A stretch of 64,000 nt of DNA from Stenocarpella maydis (taxonomy: Eukaryota > Ascomycota > Sordariomycetes > Diaporthales > Diaporthaceae). Location: contig NQMI01000088.1 of the NCBI GenBank assembly GCA_002270565.1, positions 136,782 to 200,781 on the forward strand, read 5' to 3'. The notes beneath the pieces are model-generated. The model ran no database searches and had not been told where the DNA came from. It was given only the letters and a program-made list of their open reading frames with translations. The position numbers and the translations under genes were made by a program. This document shows, in pieces, positions 10,603 to 20,501 of this stretch. The first letter of the stretch is position 1. The number at the start of each line of letters is the position of its first letter.

Positions 10603-13600
10603 CTAGGCCATGCCATGCCGGACCGGCCCTTTCTGTCGCCTCCCAGCTCGTGGTAGTCTACCGGCCCTCCTGCACCGTCTGCCACGCGCGTCTTCTTCAC
10701 TTGTACTCGTTACTCGGGTCCATTCCTCCAACTGCGCATGCAGATTTGTCAAAAGCTCACCGGCCCTCTTGTCCAGGTCATACCCGGCCCTCAACACTGC
10801 CTGACTGGTTGGTTGCGTCGAGGATGCAGTGGCTGCCTCCGTGATAGTCCAACAGTCCTGTACCTCGTGCTGTAGGTTTTGCGCAAAGTAAGCCACTTGC
10901 CCGTCCACGCCCGACGACAAGGAAGGACCCGTGGCAGTATCCCCCAGGCCGGCGAGGAGCTGTCTGACCGTGACCCGTGGCACTGGCACCTCCCGGTCTC
11001 GTGGGCCAAGTACCCCCTCGAGGTAACATGTTGCTTGCCTGCTGATGATGGTAATGCTGTCGACGCACACCTCCAGCTTCTTGGTCAGGTCCAGCGATGG
11101 TTGCAGCAGCCAGCACATCAGGGTCGGCCGCATGGCATGGCATATCTCCATCATTTGCGTGAGCAACTGCACCTGCGATGGACTTATCTCCATCTCGGGC
11201 GTGCTCTGCTCCTTGAGCGTCCTCAGATAGCCCAATATGGTCTCCAGCAGCGAGATAGAGTGTCCGATAGCTTGTTCAGGAATTTCCCTGGGAACGTGCG
11301 ACCTGCCCGCTAGGCCACCTAGGGCCTTGGAATAAACGCCCAAGAGTGGCCAAACTCCAGGGTTTTTGCACGACGTCCGGATGATGGCAGGCAGCATGCG
11401 GCCGAGAACAAACGCCAGTATGTTGTCGTTGGTCATGCCGACTTCGATTATTTTACTCTCGGCATCGAGTTGGCCGTCGGCCATGAACCGCTTGAAGTGG
11501 TTGTACAAGAAGGAGAACAGTTGGGGGCCCGCCCCGTGGTCGCCTTCTCCCAGCCTAAGCCCGTACCCAATAATGGCGGCCGAGTGCAGCTTAGGGTCCT
11601 CTGCCGCAGGAGTGAATTCCGCACTGGGCTGGAGATAGAATGAATCAACTGGGCTGATCCCGGTGCCATGAGACTGGATGAGCGCCACGATCTCGCGGAC
11701 GAAGTCTGTATAATCCCTGTGCTCGGTCGAGTTCAAGCTCAAGCATGTCATATCTGATCTCATCTGCTGCATTACCGACTTGAGAAGTTTCTCAAACTTG
11801 GCACGCAGAGCCGTCCGCCGCGAGGAATCGCTTTTCTGTAGTTCCTTTCTCATATACGAGGCGGCGCAGGCAAACAAGTCGCGGTTCGTACGGTAGTTGG
11901 GTCCCAATCCGCTGACATCAATGGCTTTGTTCATGTAGTCCAGGTCCAACCCCTTGAGCGTCTCAGCCAGGTACATCTCATACTTGAGGGCGTGGAAGGG
12001 CTTGACCAAGGACAAGACCCAGATGTCGAAGTGGCTGCAACTGATGCTGGAGAAATCGAAGACGTGATTCTTCAGCAAGGTGGCCACAAAAAGAGGCAGG
12101 TATGTTCTCTTTTCCAAGCTGAGGTTTGGGGGAACGTTCTCAAACAAGCCGTACTTGCCGATGGAGAAGAAATGTCTCAGTGATCTCTTCCCGCAATTGA
12201 TGAACATGCTCGCAACTCTACCCGAGAGGGTGATGGCTTTCTCCCGGATTGCGCAAAATCCGACGTGATGGAAGCCGCTGCCGGACACAGACGACGACAG
12301 CACCTGGCGAACGGCAATGAAGAATCCCTGGGCAACCTTGTCATCGAGTAACTCGACAGCATCAGCATACTCACGGCTGTCACTTGATGAGAGAGATTCA
12401 TCAGATTCCTCCTTGAGAACATCACCGACACTCTCCACACGCTCCAGGAAGAGCTCGACTGTCTCGAAACAATATTGCAGAATACGACAGTCCAGGCTTT
12501 TGCCACCGGTACTGGCGCTGGTGAGGGCCTTGTTCAACTGGACTGTGTTCAAAGAGAACATGGCACAAGCCAGCGACGAACACTTTCCCATGACGGCTAA
12601 CGACGCCAACACACTGAAGTGCAGCACATCTTTTGCCGCGGTCTGATTGGCCGAAACAAGGTTATCCACCATTTGCTGACCAATGTCTTCCCTGGTCTCC
12701 TTGGGCATGGACATGAATTGACGCTGAATCTCGCTGGCTGCCAACTGGTATTGTTCAAGAACCTGCTCAAATACGTGGTTTTGCCATTTCATGAGGGGGC
12801 CATAGACGTCAACCGTGGCCCCAGAGGACACAACGAATGTCGCAAGCTGCCTCCACGCCCTGAGGTTGACGAGGACTGCTTCTTTGTGAGAAGTTCCAGG
12901 GGAGACCAGTTTTTCGATCAGATGGGCAGCAGGCCGTTCCTCTGGAGGGGCGGCCCAGAAGAGAGTACACAACAAGTCATGGTGGTTTCTCAAGGCAGCA
13001 AGATCACGTTCGTCAATGGTCTGCTCCTTAGAGTACTGGCGGTCATGATTGGGAAGAGTGCGGGCGACAAGATTTCTGATGTCCTTGGATAAGCCTCGTT
13101 TTCTCAAGTCCTGGATCGCCAGTGCCAATATCTTGAGGAAGATATGAAAGCATCGGTCCTCGGCGTCAACAGACAAGGATGTGGTGCCACTCAGATCCTC
13201 CAAAAATGGTGGCGACTTGTGAACTACCTCGTGTCTCAGATTCGAGAGATTCTGCTGACCAAAGAAGTCAAAGATGGTGCCGACAATGCCACTGCACTTA
13301 GACCAACCCCATTGGTCGACGAGGTGGTGGCAGCGGCCCAGCAGAGCGCGACAGTAGTTGTTGAAGCTTGGAGACTGCTTCGGGTTATTCTGACAGGATT
13401 CGAAGACCTTTTTGAGCAGTTTCTGTGGTAGGCCCCATTGCTGGGATCCTTGATCCAGGTCGGTGTGCCGCAAGCCTTTGTCGACAATGCCAGTGTCGTC
13501 AAAATCCTGGAGCGGTACCAGAGTAAAGATTTCCCTCCATAGGCCCTCGAATTGTTGAGCGTTGGAGCTTTCGAGAAGAGCAGATGTCCCCATTACAGAG

Positions 13601-16600
13601 TATGTCAAGTCCCAGAAGCCAGCCCTCGGGATATGGGCCGAGTCAAGCACTTTGAGAACAACGACCCAGCAGATGATAGTAAAATTGTCGCACCCTATTC
13701 CACGCTCCCTTTCAGAGAGGCGTTGTATATCATCGTATGTCGCTCGGACTCCCGAAGTACCGATTTCTAAAAGTCTCTTGATGCTTGTCATTGACAGACG
13801 CTTGATTGTCTCTTCAACTTGTAGAGCTGTGTCCGATAGCTCTGCGTTACTCTGGCAAATTCGTAGAAGTACCAGGGCACAGATCAGAAGTCTCGAATGG
13901 ACTTCGACAAAGGTCCGAGGTTGACTTTCGGGACCAGAGGATTGAGTGAGACTGGAGAAGTCAGATAACAATCCCGACAGCCTCTGACTACAGGCCCTCA
14001 GCTGTGATCCATCTTCGACGCAAAGCGAGTACAGTATGTACCGGAGGAGGTGATCGGCACAGTTCACAGCTTGACAAGAGCTCTGCTCAGGGCCCATCAC
14101 AGTTGTTGTTGATAGCTGTTCTGAGATAAGGTCAAAGACTAGTCCAAGCTCAGAAGACGTTTTGTCGGTCCAGAGGCCCCAGTGGAAGTAATTATCCGTG
14201 AGATGGAATGAAGTTTCAGGTCGAGGTTGGGTCATGTCTTCAATGAACTCGCAGTCCAGAGCCTTCTTCAACATCCCATTTCCAATGAGGGTGCTGTGAT
14301 GGAAGAAAACATCCTCTTGTAGAGGGAAGATATTGAAATGGTGTGTATATTGAGTCCCGTAGGGTCCCAGCCCCGCAATCTTGCCCTGCTCTTGTCGCGG
14401 AGCTTCGAGGCACTCTTCATCGGCGAGAGCTTCATATCGAGGGGCTGGGTCATGTGCACGTCTGAATCGAAGCTCATTGGGGTCAAGGCGCTTCGGTGCA
14501 ATTTGCTTACGGGAACGTGGATTCGTAGTTCCAAGCCTCCGGTCTTCAGGCTGCCCATGGCCAACAATGTCAGGCCCGGAGCGGTCACCTTCTTTTTGGT
14601 TTTCCAGGGGCTGTGCTTCGCTCGATGCGCATCTCTGGAGACGGAAAGTCGGAGCTAAGATATCTTTCCTGGTCTTGCGGAACACAAGATCCAGCACCTT
14701 CTTCCTCGCAGTGAATGCTGCGTTTTCCACACCATAAGATACATCAGCTTCGAGCTGCGCTGGCCTGCTGAAGTAGTCATTGCCCGGGTGGCGCGAGGGA
14801 GACCTTCGAGGCACTGCTCGTCCGGTAGTGTCAGACCTCGGGTGAGGGTCTTTTGTGACTGCGTTACTGGTGGCCACGAAGTTGGTCAATTTTACTTGTC
14901 TCGTCACCTTTGAGTTTTGTCTGAAGGGCATGCCCGCACGGGGTGTGGCAGGTTTCGTAATATTCGAGGATAGCTGCCCAAGAGGTCGTCTTGCCTTTTG
15001 CAGGTTTTGCCCAGTTTGTGACATACCCGAGACCGCTTGCCGATTTGATGTTTTCCGTTTGATGTTGCCCACTTTCCAGTCTCGAAGGACTGATTGAACC
15101 TCGACGTCATCCTCAGGATTTCCGAGGTTGATGGCCTTATTATTAGGCTTTGATCTGCCCAGATCTTGACGCCTGCTGGCAGCTCTCGCAGCGATCCTGA
15201 TGAACCTCGGTGCATCGGGCTCGACAACGTCTGCAATGCCTAGGGCAGGCGGCGATGCAGCTCTTATCTTCCGACTGTTCTGGTTGACATTGGTTTTTGG
15301 GTGCCGAGTCCTGACGGCGCTGCTCGATGAGGGATTTGCACGGTGCCAGGAGTTGGAGATCTTGGGTTGTCGATAGCGCAGTTCTCCTTTGAACAGCCTC
15401 TGTTGAGTATCCTTCCTTCTCTTCTTCGCGATTCCCTTTGATGTGCGGTTTCGCTTCCCTCCTGGCAGCATCCAGTCGACATAGTCTTCCTCAATCACCG
15501 ACAGACTGTCGTCGATGCCGTCCATTTCATCGACAGGAAAGCTTAGCTCGTGCCCAAGGTTATGACCCAAGAGGTCAATAGTTTGTCTCGGCCTGTCTTC
15601 TTCACCTCTACCTCTTCCATCTTCGTCATCATCGCTGTCAAGGTCCTCGAGGGAATTGTTAGCCAGTCTGGCTTGGGCGCGCCTCACCGTCGCTACTCCA
15701 CGCTGCGGCCGGTTTGGAGAGCGGGGTGGCGTCGGCCTCCTGAGAGTGCCTTTATGTACTGTCTTGCTCGTTTGCTGATCCAACCTGAGCCAGGAAGCAG
15801 GCAGCACACCCTTTATTCTCTTTGAACTCCTCTGTATGATATCGGAATCGCTACTTGAAGATCGGTCTTCTAGGTCGGATATGCCTTCGTCTCCGCTGTT
15901 CTCCAAGTCATTCGTAAGGTCGACTACACCCGACTGATTGTCGAGGTCCGCATCAGGGTCGAGCGGCTCAAAAGCTGCGGATGCAATAGCATCATTTATT
16001 GGCTGAGAGGAGGGCTGAGGTGATGCCACAGGAGACGGGGAGTCAGCCAGCGTCGGGTCCACCCGCAAGGGACCAGGTGAAGGCGGAATGTCCCAATCGT
16101 CGTCCACATTTACAGGCGCCGGTACACGCCCGAGCATCTCCTGTCTTCTCTTCAGCCGCTTCCTCGACGTGGAAGACATAGACGGGGTTGGTCTTTTGGA
16201 TGGCCCAGCTGGTACTCTTCCTTGTTTCGGAGCAAGGTTCCTGATGTCGGGGAACTCCTCTCCGTTGATACTTGTGTCGTCCGTCTGTTGGCTACGATTG
16301 TGCTCAATGCTGGGCTGTTGCTGACGACATGGCGATGAAGTTCTTGGCGACGGTGATAATGCCAGTTCGTCCACATCATCATCCAAGGAATACCCAAAGG
16401 CATTCGTTCGAAGGCCCTGCGATTCCTCACCTGGATCACCCAACGTTGGCTGGCTTTCACTGCCTTTGTAGTCTTGGTCTTGAGACACATTGTCACCATG
16501 GCTTTTGCTGAGATTTTGCTCCTGTAAAACGATGTGAACAGGTTTGACACCATGGGATTTCATGGCCCGACTGTACTGTGCATTCTCGAGCAGATATGGA

Positions 16601-17262
16601 TGTTCCTGGATCGGCTTCCGTGGTCGTAGCGATCGGACAGCTCGTGGCAAAGACTCGGCAAGCCTGTCTCGCCGAAGGGGCGTATTCTGGAGCTGACCTT
16701 GCCGTTGGCTGTTGCGATCCGCCTCTTGATGTGTCTCCGAAAACTGCGCTTCATTGTCGGATTTGAAGGAACTGCCAGGAAAGGGGTTCGCGGGAGGCGC
16801 AAGTATTTGGACAATGCTGGATGATATCTCGTCTCTACCGGGTGACGTTGTCGCGTGTGTGTCCTGGACTCGAGGACTTCTCTCAAGCGTGTTTGGGATG
16901 GATTTGTCGCATTCTTCAACATGGTCAACCATATCACCTCCCGCAGACAGGCTGCCGCTGGGTGCATCTCGCTGTCCCCGACAGATTACATGTAGAGCCT
17001 CTGGCCCATGATCCGCAGAGGCAGTTGGCTGTGGTTCACTCGGCTGGTCGGGGGGCGCTCTCTTATGCCGTCTAGCAGGTGTCGTCTCCCATTGAGAGGC
17101 GCTTGGATCTGACGAGCCTGGGAATTCCCAGATGTCATGGTGTTGTTCCTCGAGCGGTGGCTTTGGTGGACTGTATCGCGCTGGCAGAGGCAGGGAGCCG
17201 TCAGATTCGAAGCCTTCGTCGTCCGAGTCCGGAACTACACCCAATTCCTTCCAGTTCCCCAT
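10603..17262 (-). CDS. MUS7: Mus7/MMS22-family DNA replication-repair protein
   Basis: A single uninterrupted exon of 6.66 kb encodes 2219 residues from ATG at 17262. The N-terminal about 850 residues are Ser/Arg-rich and disordered, with many SP/TP sites and acidic patches. The rest is helical and alpha-solenoid-like; segments such as NYFHWGLWTDKTSSELGLVF and the C-terminal CVDSITIISRQATCYLEGV are the kind of sequence I associate with the Mus7/MMS22 family. In yeasts Mms22/Mus7 works with Mms1 and the cullin Rtt101 to let stalled or broken replication forks recover, downstream of H3K56 acetylation. The length matches the long filamentous-fungal versions. It lies tail to tail with LIN1 and head to head with the small gene at 17679. 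The family call rests on recognition without a search; the last about 40 residues, Arg-rich, look less conserved. Confidence 0.8.
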   Translation of the reverse strand: MGNWKELGVVPDSDDEGFESDGSLPLPARYSPPKPPLEEQHHDIWEFPGSSDPSASQWETTPARRHKRAPPDQPSEPQPTASADHGPEALHVICRGQRDAPSGSLSAGGDMVDHVEECDKSIPNTLERSPRVQDTHATTSPGRDEISSSIVQILAPPANPFPGSSFKSDNEAQFSETHQEADRNSQRQGQLQNTPLRRDRLAESLPRAVRSLRPRKPIQEHPYLLENAQYSRAMKSHGVKPVHIVLQEQNLSKSHGDNVSQDQDYKGSESQPTLGDPGEESQGLRTNAFGYSLDDDVDELALSPSPRTSSPCRQQQPSIEHNRSQQTDDTSINGEEFPDIRNLAPKQGRVPAGPSKRPTPSMSSTSRKRLKRRQEMLGRVPAPVNVDDDWDIPPSPGPLRVDPTLADSPSPVASPQPSSQPINDAIASAAFEPLDPDADLDNQSGVVDLTNDLENSGDEGISDLEDRSSSSDSDIIQRSSKRIKGVLPASWLRLDQQTSKTVHKGTLRRPTPPRSPNRPQRGVATVRRAQARLANNSLEDLDSDDDEDGRGRGEEDRPRQTIDLLGHNLGHELSFPVDEMDGIDDSLSVIEEDYVDWMLPGGKRNRTSKGIAKKRRKDTQQRLFKGELRYRQPKISNSWHRANPSSSSAVRTRHPKTNVNQNSRKIRAASPPALGIADVVEPDAPRFIRIAARAASRRQDLGRSKPNNKAINLGNPEDDVEVQSVLRDWKVGNIKRKTSNRQAVSGMSQTGQNLQKARRPLGQLSSNITKPATPRAGMPFRQNSKVTRQVKLTNFVATSNAVTKDPHPRSDTTGRAVPRRSPSRHPGNDYFSRPAQLEADVSYGVENAAFTARKKVLDLVFRKTRKDILAPTFRLQRCASSEAQPLENQKEGDRSGPDIVGHGQPEDRRLGTTNPRSRKQIAPKRLDPNELRFRRAHDPAPRYEALADEECLEAPRQEQGKIAGLGPYGTQYTHHFNIFPLQEDVFFHHSTLIGNGMLKKALDCEFIEDMTQPRPETSFHLTDNYFHWGLWTDKTSSELGLVFDLISEQLSTTTVMGPEQSSCQAVNCADHLLRYILYSLCVEDGSQLRACSQRLSGLLSDFSSLTQSSGPESQPRTFVEVHSRLLICALVLLRICQSNAELSDTALQVEETIKRLSMTSIKRLLEIGTSGVRATYDDIQRLSERERGIGCDNFTIICWVVVLKVLDSAHIPRAGFWDLTYSVMGTSALLESSNAQQFEGLWREIFTLVPLQDFDDTGIVDKGLRHTDLDQGSQQWGLPQKLLKKVFESCQNNPKQSPSFNNYCRALLGRCHHLVDQWGWSKCSGIVGTIFDFFGQQNLSNLRHEVVHKSPPFLEDLSGTTSLSVDAEDRCFHIFLKILALAIQDLRKRGLSKDIRNLVARTLPNHDRQYSKEQTIDERDLAALRNHHDLLCTLFWAAPPEERPAAHLIEKLVSPGTSHKEAVLVNLRAWRQLATFVVSSGATVDVYGPLMKWQNHVFEQVLEQYQLAASEIQRQFMSMPKETREDIGQQMVDNLVSANQTAAKDVLHFSVLASLAVMGKCSSLACAMFSLNTVQLNKALTSASTGGKSLDCRILQYCFETVELFLERVESVGDVLKEESDESLSSSDSREYADAVELLDDKVAQGFFIAVRQVLSSSVSGSGFHHVGFCAIREKAITLSGRVASMFINCGKRSLRHFFSIGKYGLFENVPPNLSLEKRTYLPLFVATLLKNHVFDFSSISCSHFDIWVLSLVKPFHALKYEMYLAETLKGLDLDYMNKAIDVSGLGPNYRTNRDLFACAASYMRKELQKSDSSRRTALRAKFEKLLKSVMQQMRSDMTCLSLNSTEHRDYTDFVREIVALIQSHGTGISPVDSFYLQPSAEFTPAAEDPKLHSAAIIGYGLRLGEGDHGAGPQLFSFLYNHFKRFMADGQLDAESKIIEVGMTNDNILAFVLGRMLPAIIRTSCKNPGVWPLLGVYSKALGGLAGRSHVPREIPEQAIGHSISLLETILGYLRTLKEQSTPEMEISPSQVQLLTQMMEICHAMRPTLMCWLLQPSLDLTKKLEVCVDSITIISRQATCYLEGVLGPRDREVPVPRVTVRQLLAGLGDTATGPSLSSGVDGQVAYFAQNLQHEVQDCWTITEAATASSTQPTSQAVLRAGYDLDKRAGELLTNLHAQLEEWTRVTSTSEEDARGRRCRRAGRLPRAGRRQKGPVRHGMA

Positions 17263-17678
17263 GAGAGCTCGAATTCATTGTAGAGCTCGACGAACCGAGT
17301 TTCAGTCTTGAAGAAATTTGTCACTGGATCGGGTTGCCATGTCTGAGTTTCTTCGCTTACGGCCAGCACGGTGAATTGCAAGTTCACGCCACTCGCATCT
17401 GGGGGGGACGCGTTGTCTGTTAATCATGGGTCAACCAGACGCGTCGAGAGATTGGGTGGGGCGGTCAGTGGAGCCCTCCCCAGTCGGACAGCCTGGGGCT
17501 CTGTCAACAGGCATGTTAATACGGACAGACCCCTTGCAGCTTGGCTCCTCATGCCCACAGCTGCCCACGTACCCTACGTATTCGAAGTTGACGAGGCTGC
17601 GATCTTACGTAGCATTTCAATCTCCAACTAACATCTACGAATTGCCATCAATTACCTCGTAAACACGGCTATTGCAAG
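17263..17678. promoter_or_regulatory. Divergent promoter region, MUS7 and the small 3-exon gene
   Basis: 416 bp separate the two divergent start codons, so promoters and leaders of both must share this space. There is a short G run near 17401-17407. No TATA box stands out and I cannot assign factor sites. Confidence 0.45.
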
Positions 17679-18037
17679 ATGTCTGCTCGCAATCTTACTG
17701 CTCTCGGTTTGTCGATGGGTATAGGTGTCATTACAGGTTCGTTTCCTCCGTGTTTTTTTTTTTTTTAAAAAAAAAGCAGCCACCTAGACAAGATATACCA
17801 AGTGCTGAGGAACCACAAAACAGGAGTCTACATATTCAAGCCAACTCTTCAGGAACAGAATGAAATCTGGCGGAACCCTGGGTAAGTCATTTCTGCACCA
17901 GTGCCACCTCCAAAGCCTCTTGTTGACCCCGGAGCAGGCAAGCAAAAGTGAGCAATGCCACGGACGGTGTCAGTCTAAGCCGACAGGACCAAAAAGACCA
18001 GCCTCCAAACCGTCCCGGTCAAGGCCAAGAGAAGTAA
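17679..18037 (+). CDS. Small three-exon gene, 71-residue single-pass membrane protein
   Basis: Exons 17679-17736, 17824-17881 and 17938-18037 join in frame to 71 residues and a TAA. Intron 1 (87 bp) has GTTCGT and CAAAACAG, with T and A homopolymers inside. Intron 2 (56 bp) has a consensus GTAAGT, a GTTGAC branch site and GAGCAG. The protein starts MSARNLTALGLSMGIGVITG, a short hydrophobic segment (about residues 6-24), followed by VYIFKPTLQEQNEIWRNPG and a polar Gln/Asp/Pro-rich tail. The N-terminal arrangement resembles small mitochondrial inner-membrane or assembly proteins, but I cannot name a family. Consensus splice signals and a clean frame across three exons argue that it is real. Every exon is too short to show as an ordinary open frame. 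Shorter variants through another 3' splice site are possible. Confidence 0.6.
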
Positions 18038-19064
18038 TAAAGCGAGAGTATTCGATACTGCATGTACGACCGTGTCTGTCCATGCGTCGGCGGGTGGCCG
18101 CGCCCACATCTACGCGTATCGACATGTTTCTTGCCTCCCTGGGTCACTTGAAGCGCCCCTTGACACCATTTCCCGAGGCCTCGGCAGCAAACCGAGGGAT
18201 CGAGCGGCCGAGTCCCAGGCACTACTCTCCGGGTTTGACTGGCTCTCATGGCAAGCTCAGCCCGGCCGAGGCTGACCACAGCTTGGCCTCCATGATACCA
18301 CGCCCCCGGGGCAAGAGGGCGAAAACTCGAGGTATCAACTCGGAAGGTCTCTCATACTCATTGGCCTATTCCCGCCCCCCTTGAGCGACACCCTCCTGAG
18401 GGTACCCTCCTCTGCGGTATGCTCCTACTGGAACATTGTCCTCTGCGCCGAGTGTGACGATCCGGACCGTAGACTACAGGTGCATAAAAGGACGCCGGGG
18501 GTTTGGTCGAAGGTTCTGAGGTGCCCCATGCAAGACCGCATTAGATTTCCCGGCCCTTGTCGCTGGAACCTAGGCAGATAGCAGCTGGTGGTGTGAATCT
18601 CATGTCTAGAGGACTGGCAAATATAGCGTGATCAGCTGATTGATGACTTATATACCTAGATAGTGCCTTGTATGTGTGCAATTCCTATTGAAGACCCAGC
18701 AGCATGGGAGGGTCGTCATCCGGAGACATGGAACGGGTTGACCTTCTCACAAGGAATGATTGGCCAAGGTGTCATTTATGTAAGCATGACAGCTGTGGGT
18801 GGTCTGATTTTCCAGCAGGGAATGGCTGTGTGGATTTGAAGAATTCAAGCCGGGACTGACGACTCGCCAAATTGTCGAGGCCAACAACAGCAACCTTTGA
18901 CAGTCACGACCTTAGCAATTGGTCCCATCTCCACTCTTCTCCAGCGATCCTTCCACCATCTTCTCAGGTCTCATCCATCCACGATCATTTCACGACCGGC
19001 CTCGCCTCTTGCCCCCCCCCCTTTCACCACCAGCCTCGCACTTCCTTTCCGGCAAGCAATCACA
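18038..19064. other. Intergenic region and COX5 leader
   Basis: About 1 kb without a supported gene. Roughly the last 190 bp are the pyrimidine-rich, CCACC-rich leader of COX5 (C run near 19013-19022). The open frame before 18384 has low-complexity Pro/Arg composition and no recognisable domain, so it was left out. Confidence 0.5.
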
Positions 19065-19876
19065 ATGATGCGCATCCCGACATCAGCCGCCCTGCGCGCC
19101 AGCGTTGCCAGGGCCGGCCGCCAGGCCACCACCTCCTCCGCTATGGTCACCCGGGCTGCCGCCTCCACCCACGCCATCTCCAACCCTACCCTGGCCAACA
19201 TCGAGAAGAGGTGGGAGCACATGCCTCTGCAGGAGCAGGCTGAGCTCTGGATGGCCCTGCGCGACCGCATGAAGGAGAACTGGGCCGACCTGACCCTCCA
19301 GGAGAAGAAGGCTGGTGAGTGAACCCACCCCGAGCCCCAACGCGCAACACAGCACCATCATCACCACCACCGGACGACCAGGCGCACCCGTAGGGCCCCA
19401 ATCGAGCTTCAGACAGGTGCTTTGGTACCAGACGGGCCCAATTGGCCCAAGCCCGTCGCGCCGTTGTCTTAGATGCGGCGTTGAAAATGATCTCTAGCCG
19501 ACGGACCTCTGACACAAATGCCTCACAGCTTACTGGATTGCTTTTGGCCCTCACGGCCCCCGCGCGCAGCCCCCCGCCGACGAGAACAAGAAGGTCTTTG
19601 TCTACGTCCTCGCTGGCCTCGGTGCCTCCCTAGCCATCTTTGGTACCATGCGCATGTTCGCCAAGCCCCCACCACACACCATGACGCGCGAGTGGCAGGA
19701 GGCTTCCAACGAGTACCTCAAGGTTCGCCGAATCTCAGAGCTCTTCACGGCTACGTCTCAGATACTGACTTGGGCCATCAAAAATATAGGAGCAAAAAGC
19801 CGACCCTTTCACCGGCATCTCCTCGCCCGACTACAAGGGCCCGGGACAGGTCCAGTCGCCCCCCGCCAAGGCTTAA
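19065..19876 (+). CDS. COX5: Cytochrome c oxidase subunit V (mammalian subunit IV), mitochondrial
   Basis: Exons 19065-19314, 19529-19722 and 19790-19876 encode 176 residues. Intron 1 is 214 bp (GTGAGT, CTGAC branch site, TCACAG); intron 2 is 67 bp (GTTCGC, ACTGAC branch site, TATAG). The N-terminus MMRIPTSAALRASVARAGRQ is Arg/Ser/Ala-rich without acids, a standard matrix-targeting presequence. The mature part has ISNPTLANIEKRWEHMPLQE and WMALRDRMKENWADLTLQEKK. After splicing it continues AAYWIAFGPHGPR, then one membrane span VFVYVLAGLGASLAIFGTM, and a short tail with MTREWQEASNEYL. This is the subunit IV/Cox5 architecture and length. It is a structural nuclear-encoded subunit of respiratory complex IV in the inner membrane. 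A second ATG one codon downstream is an alternative start. Confidence 0.95.
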
Positions 19877-20501
19877 GACCCTATGTCAACGGATGGGACA
19901 GGTCTTCTCTGTTGGTAGAAGAGGCAGGAACAAAAGTGGCAGAAGCTGGTACAGCATCATCATTACCTCATGGCCTTGCCTCCATGCACGAAGTGATGTC
20001 TAGAGAAGGAGAGAGCGTTGGCCTGTCGGCGTGGTTGGATGTGGTGATTTTGTACGTGGATTTAGATATGTGTATGAGAATCCCAAGATCCTTCAACAAC
20101 ACCGGATTCGCGAGCCCATGACCTCCCGACTTCGCCCGGAGTGGCTCGGGTTTGATCAGAGCTCCAACCCAACCCAGCTTGCCTAGTTCCTCGGACGAAA
20201 GAGACAACGCCGAACGTGCGCTCGCCCCACCACGAGAAGTACCGAACTTCCATATTTCCAAAAGAAAAAAAAGGAAGAAAAAAAAACATTCTGTAAGTGC
20301 AGCAGAGAATGCAGGGCTTCGCATTGCCCGCTGTCTGTCGACGCCGGACGGTATGCTTCGATTACGTATGCAGGTGTGGTTTGTGCTAATCCCTGGAATG
20401 CGGAATCAGGATGCCTGTGCGCCAGTCTGTGCTTCGACTTATTCGCGCCCCAAGTGCCGTCCTTGGTGGGTGTCTCTCACCAAGTGCATGTGCGCCGTGT
20501 C
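19877..20501. other. Convergent 3' region between COX5 and ClpX
   Basis: 625 bp lie between the stop codons of COX5 (+) and the ClpX gene (-), and should hold both 3' UTRs and polyadenylation sites. There is an A-rich tract near 20263-20287. No gene is seen. Confidence 0.5.
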
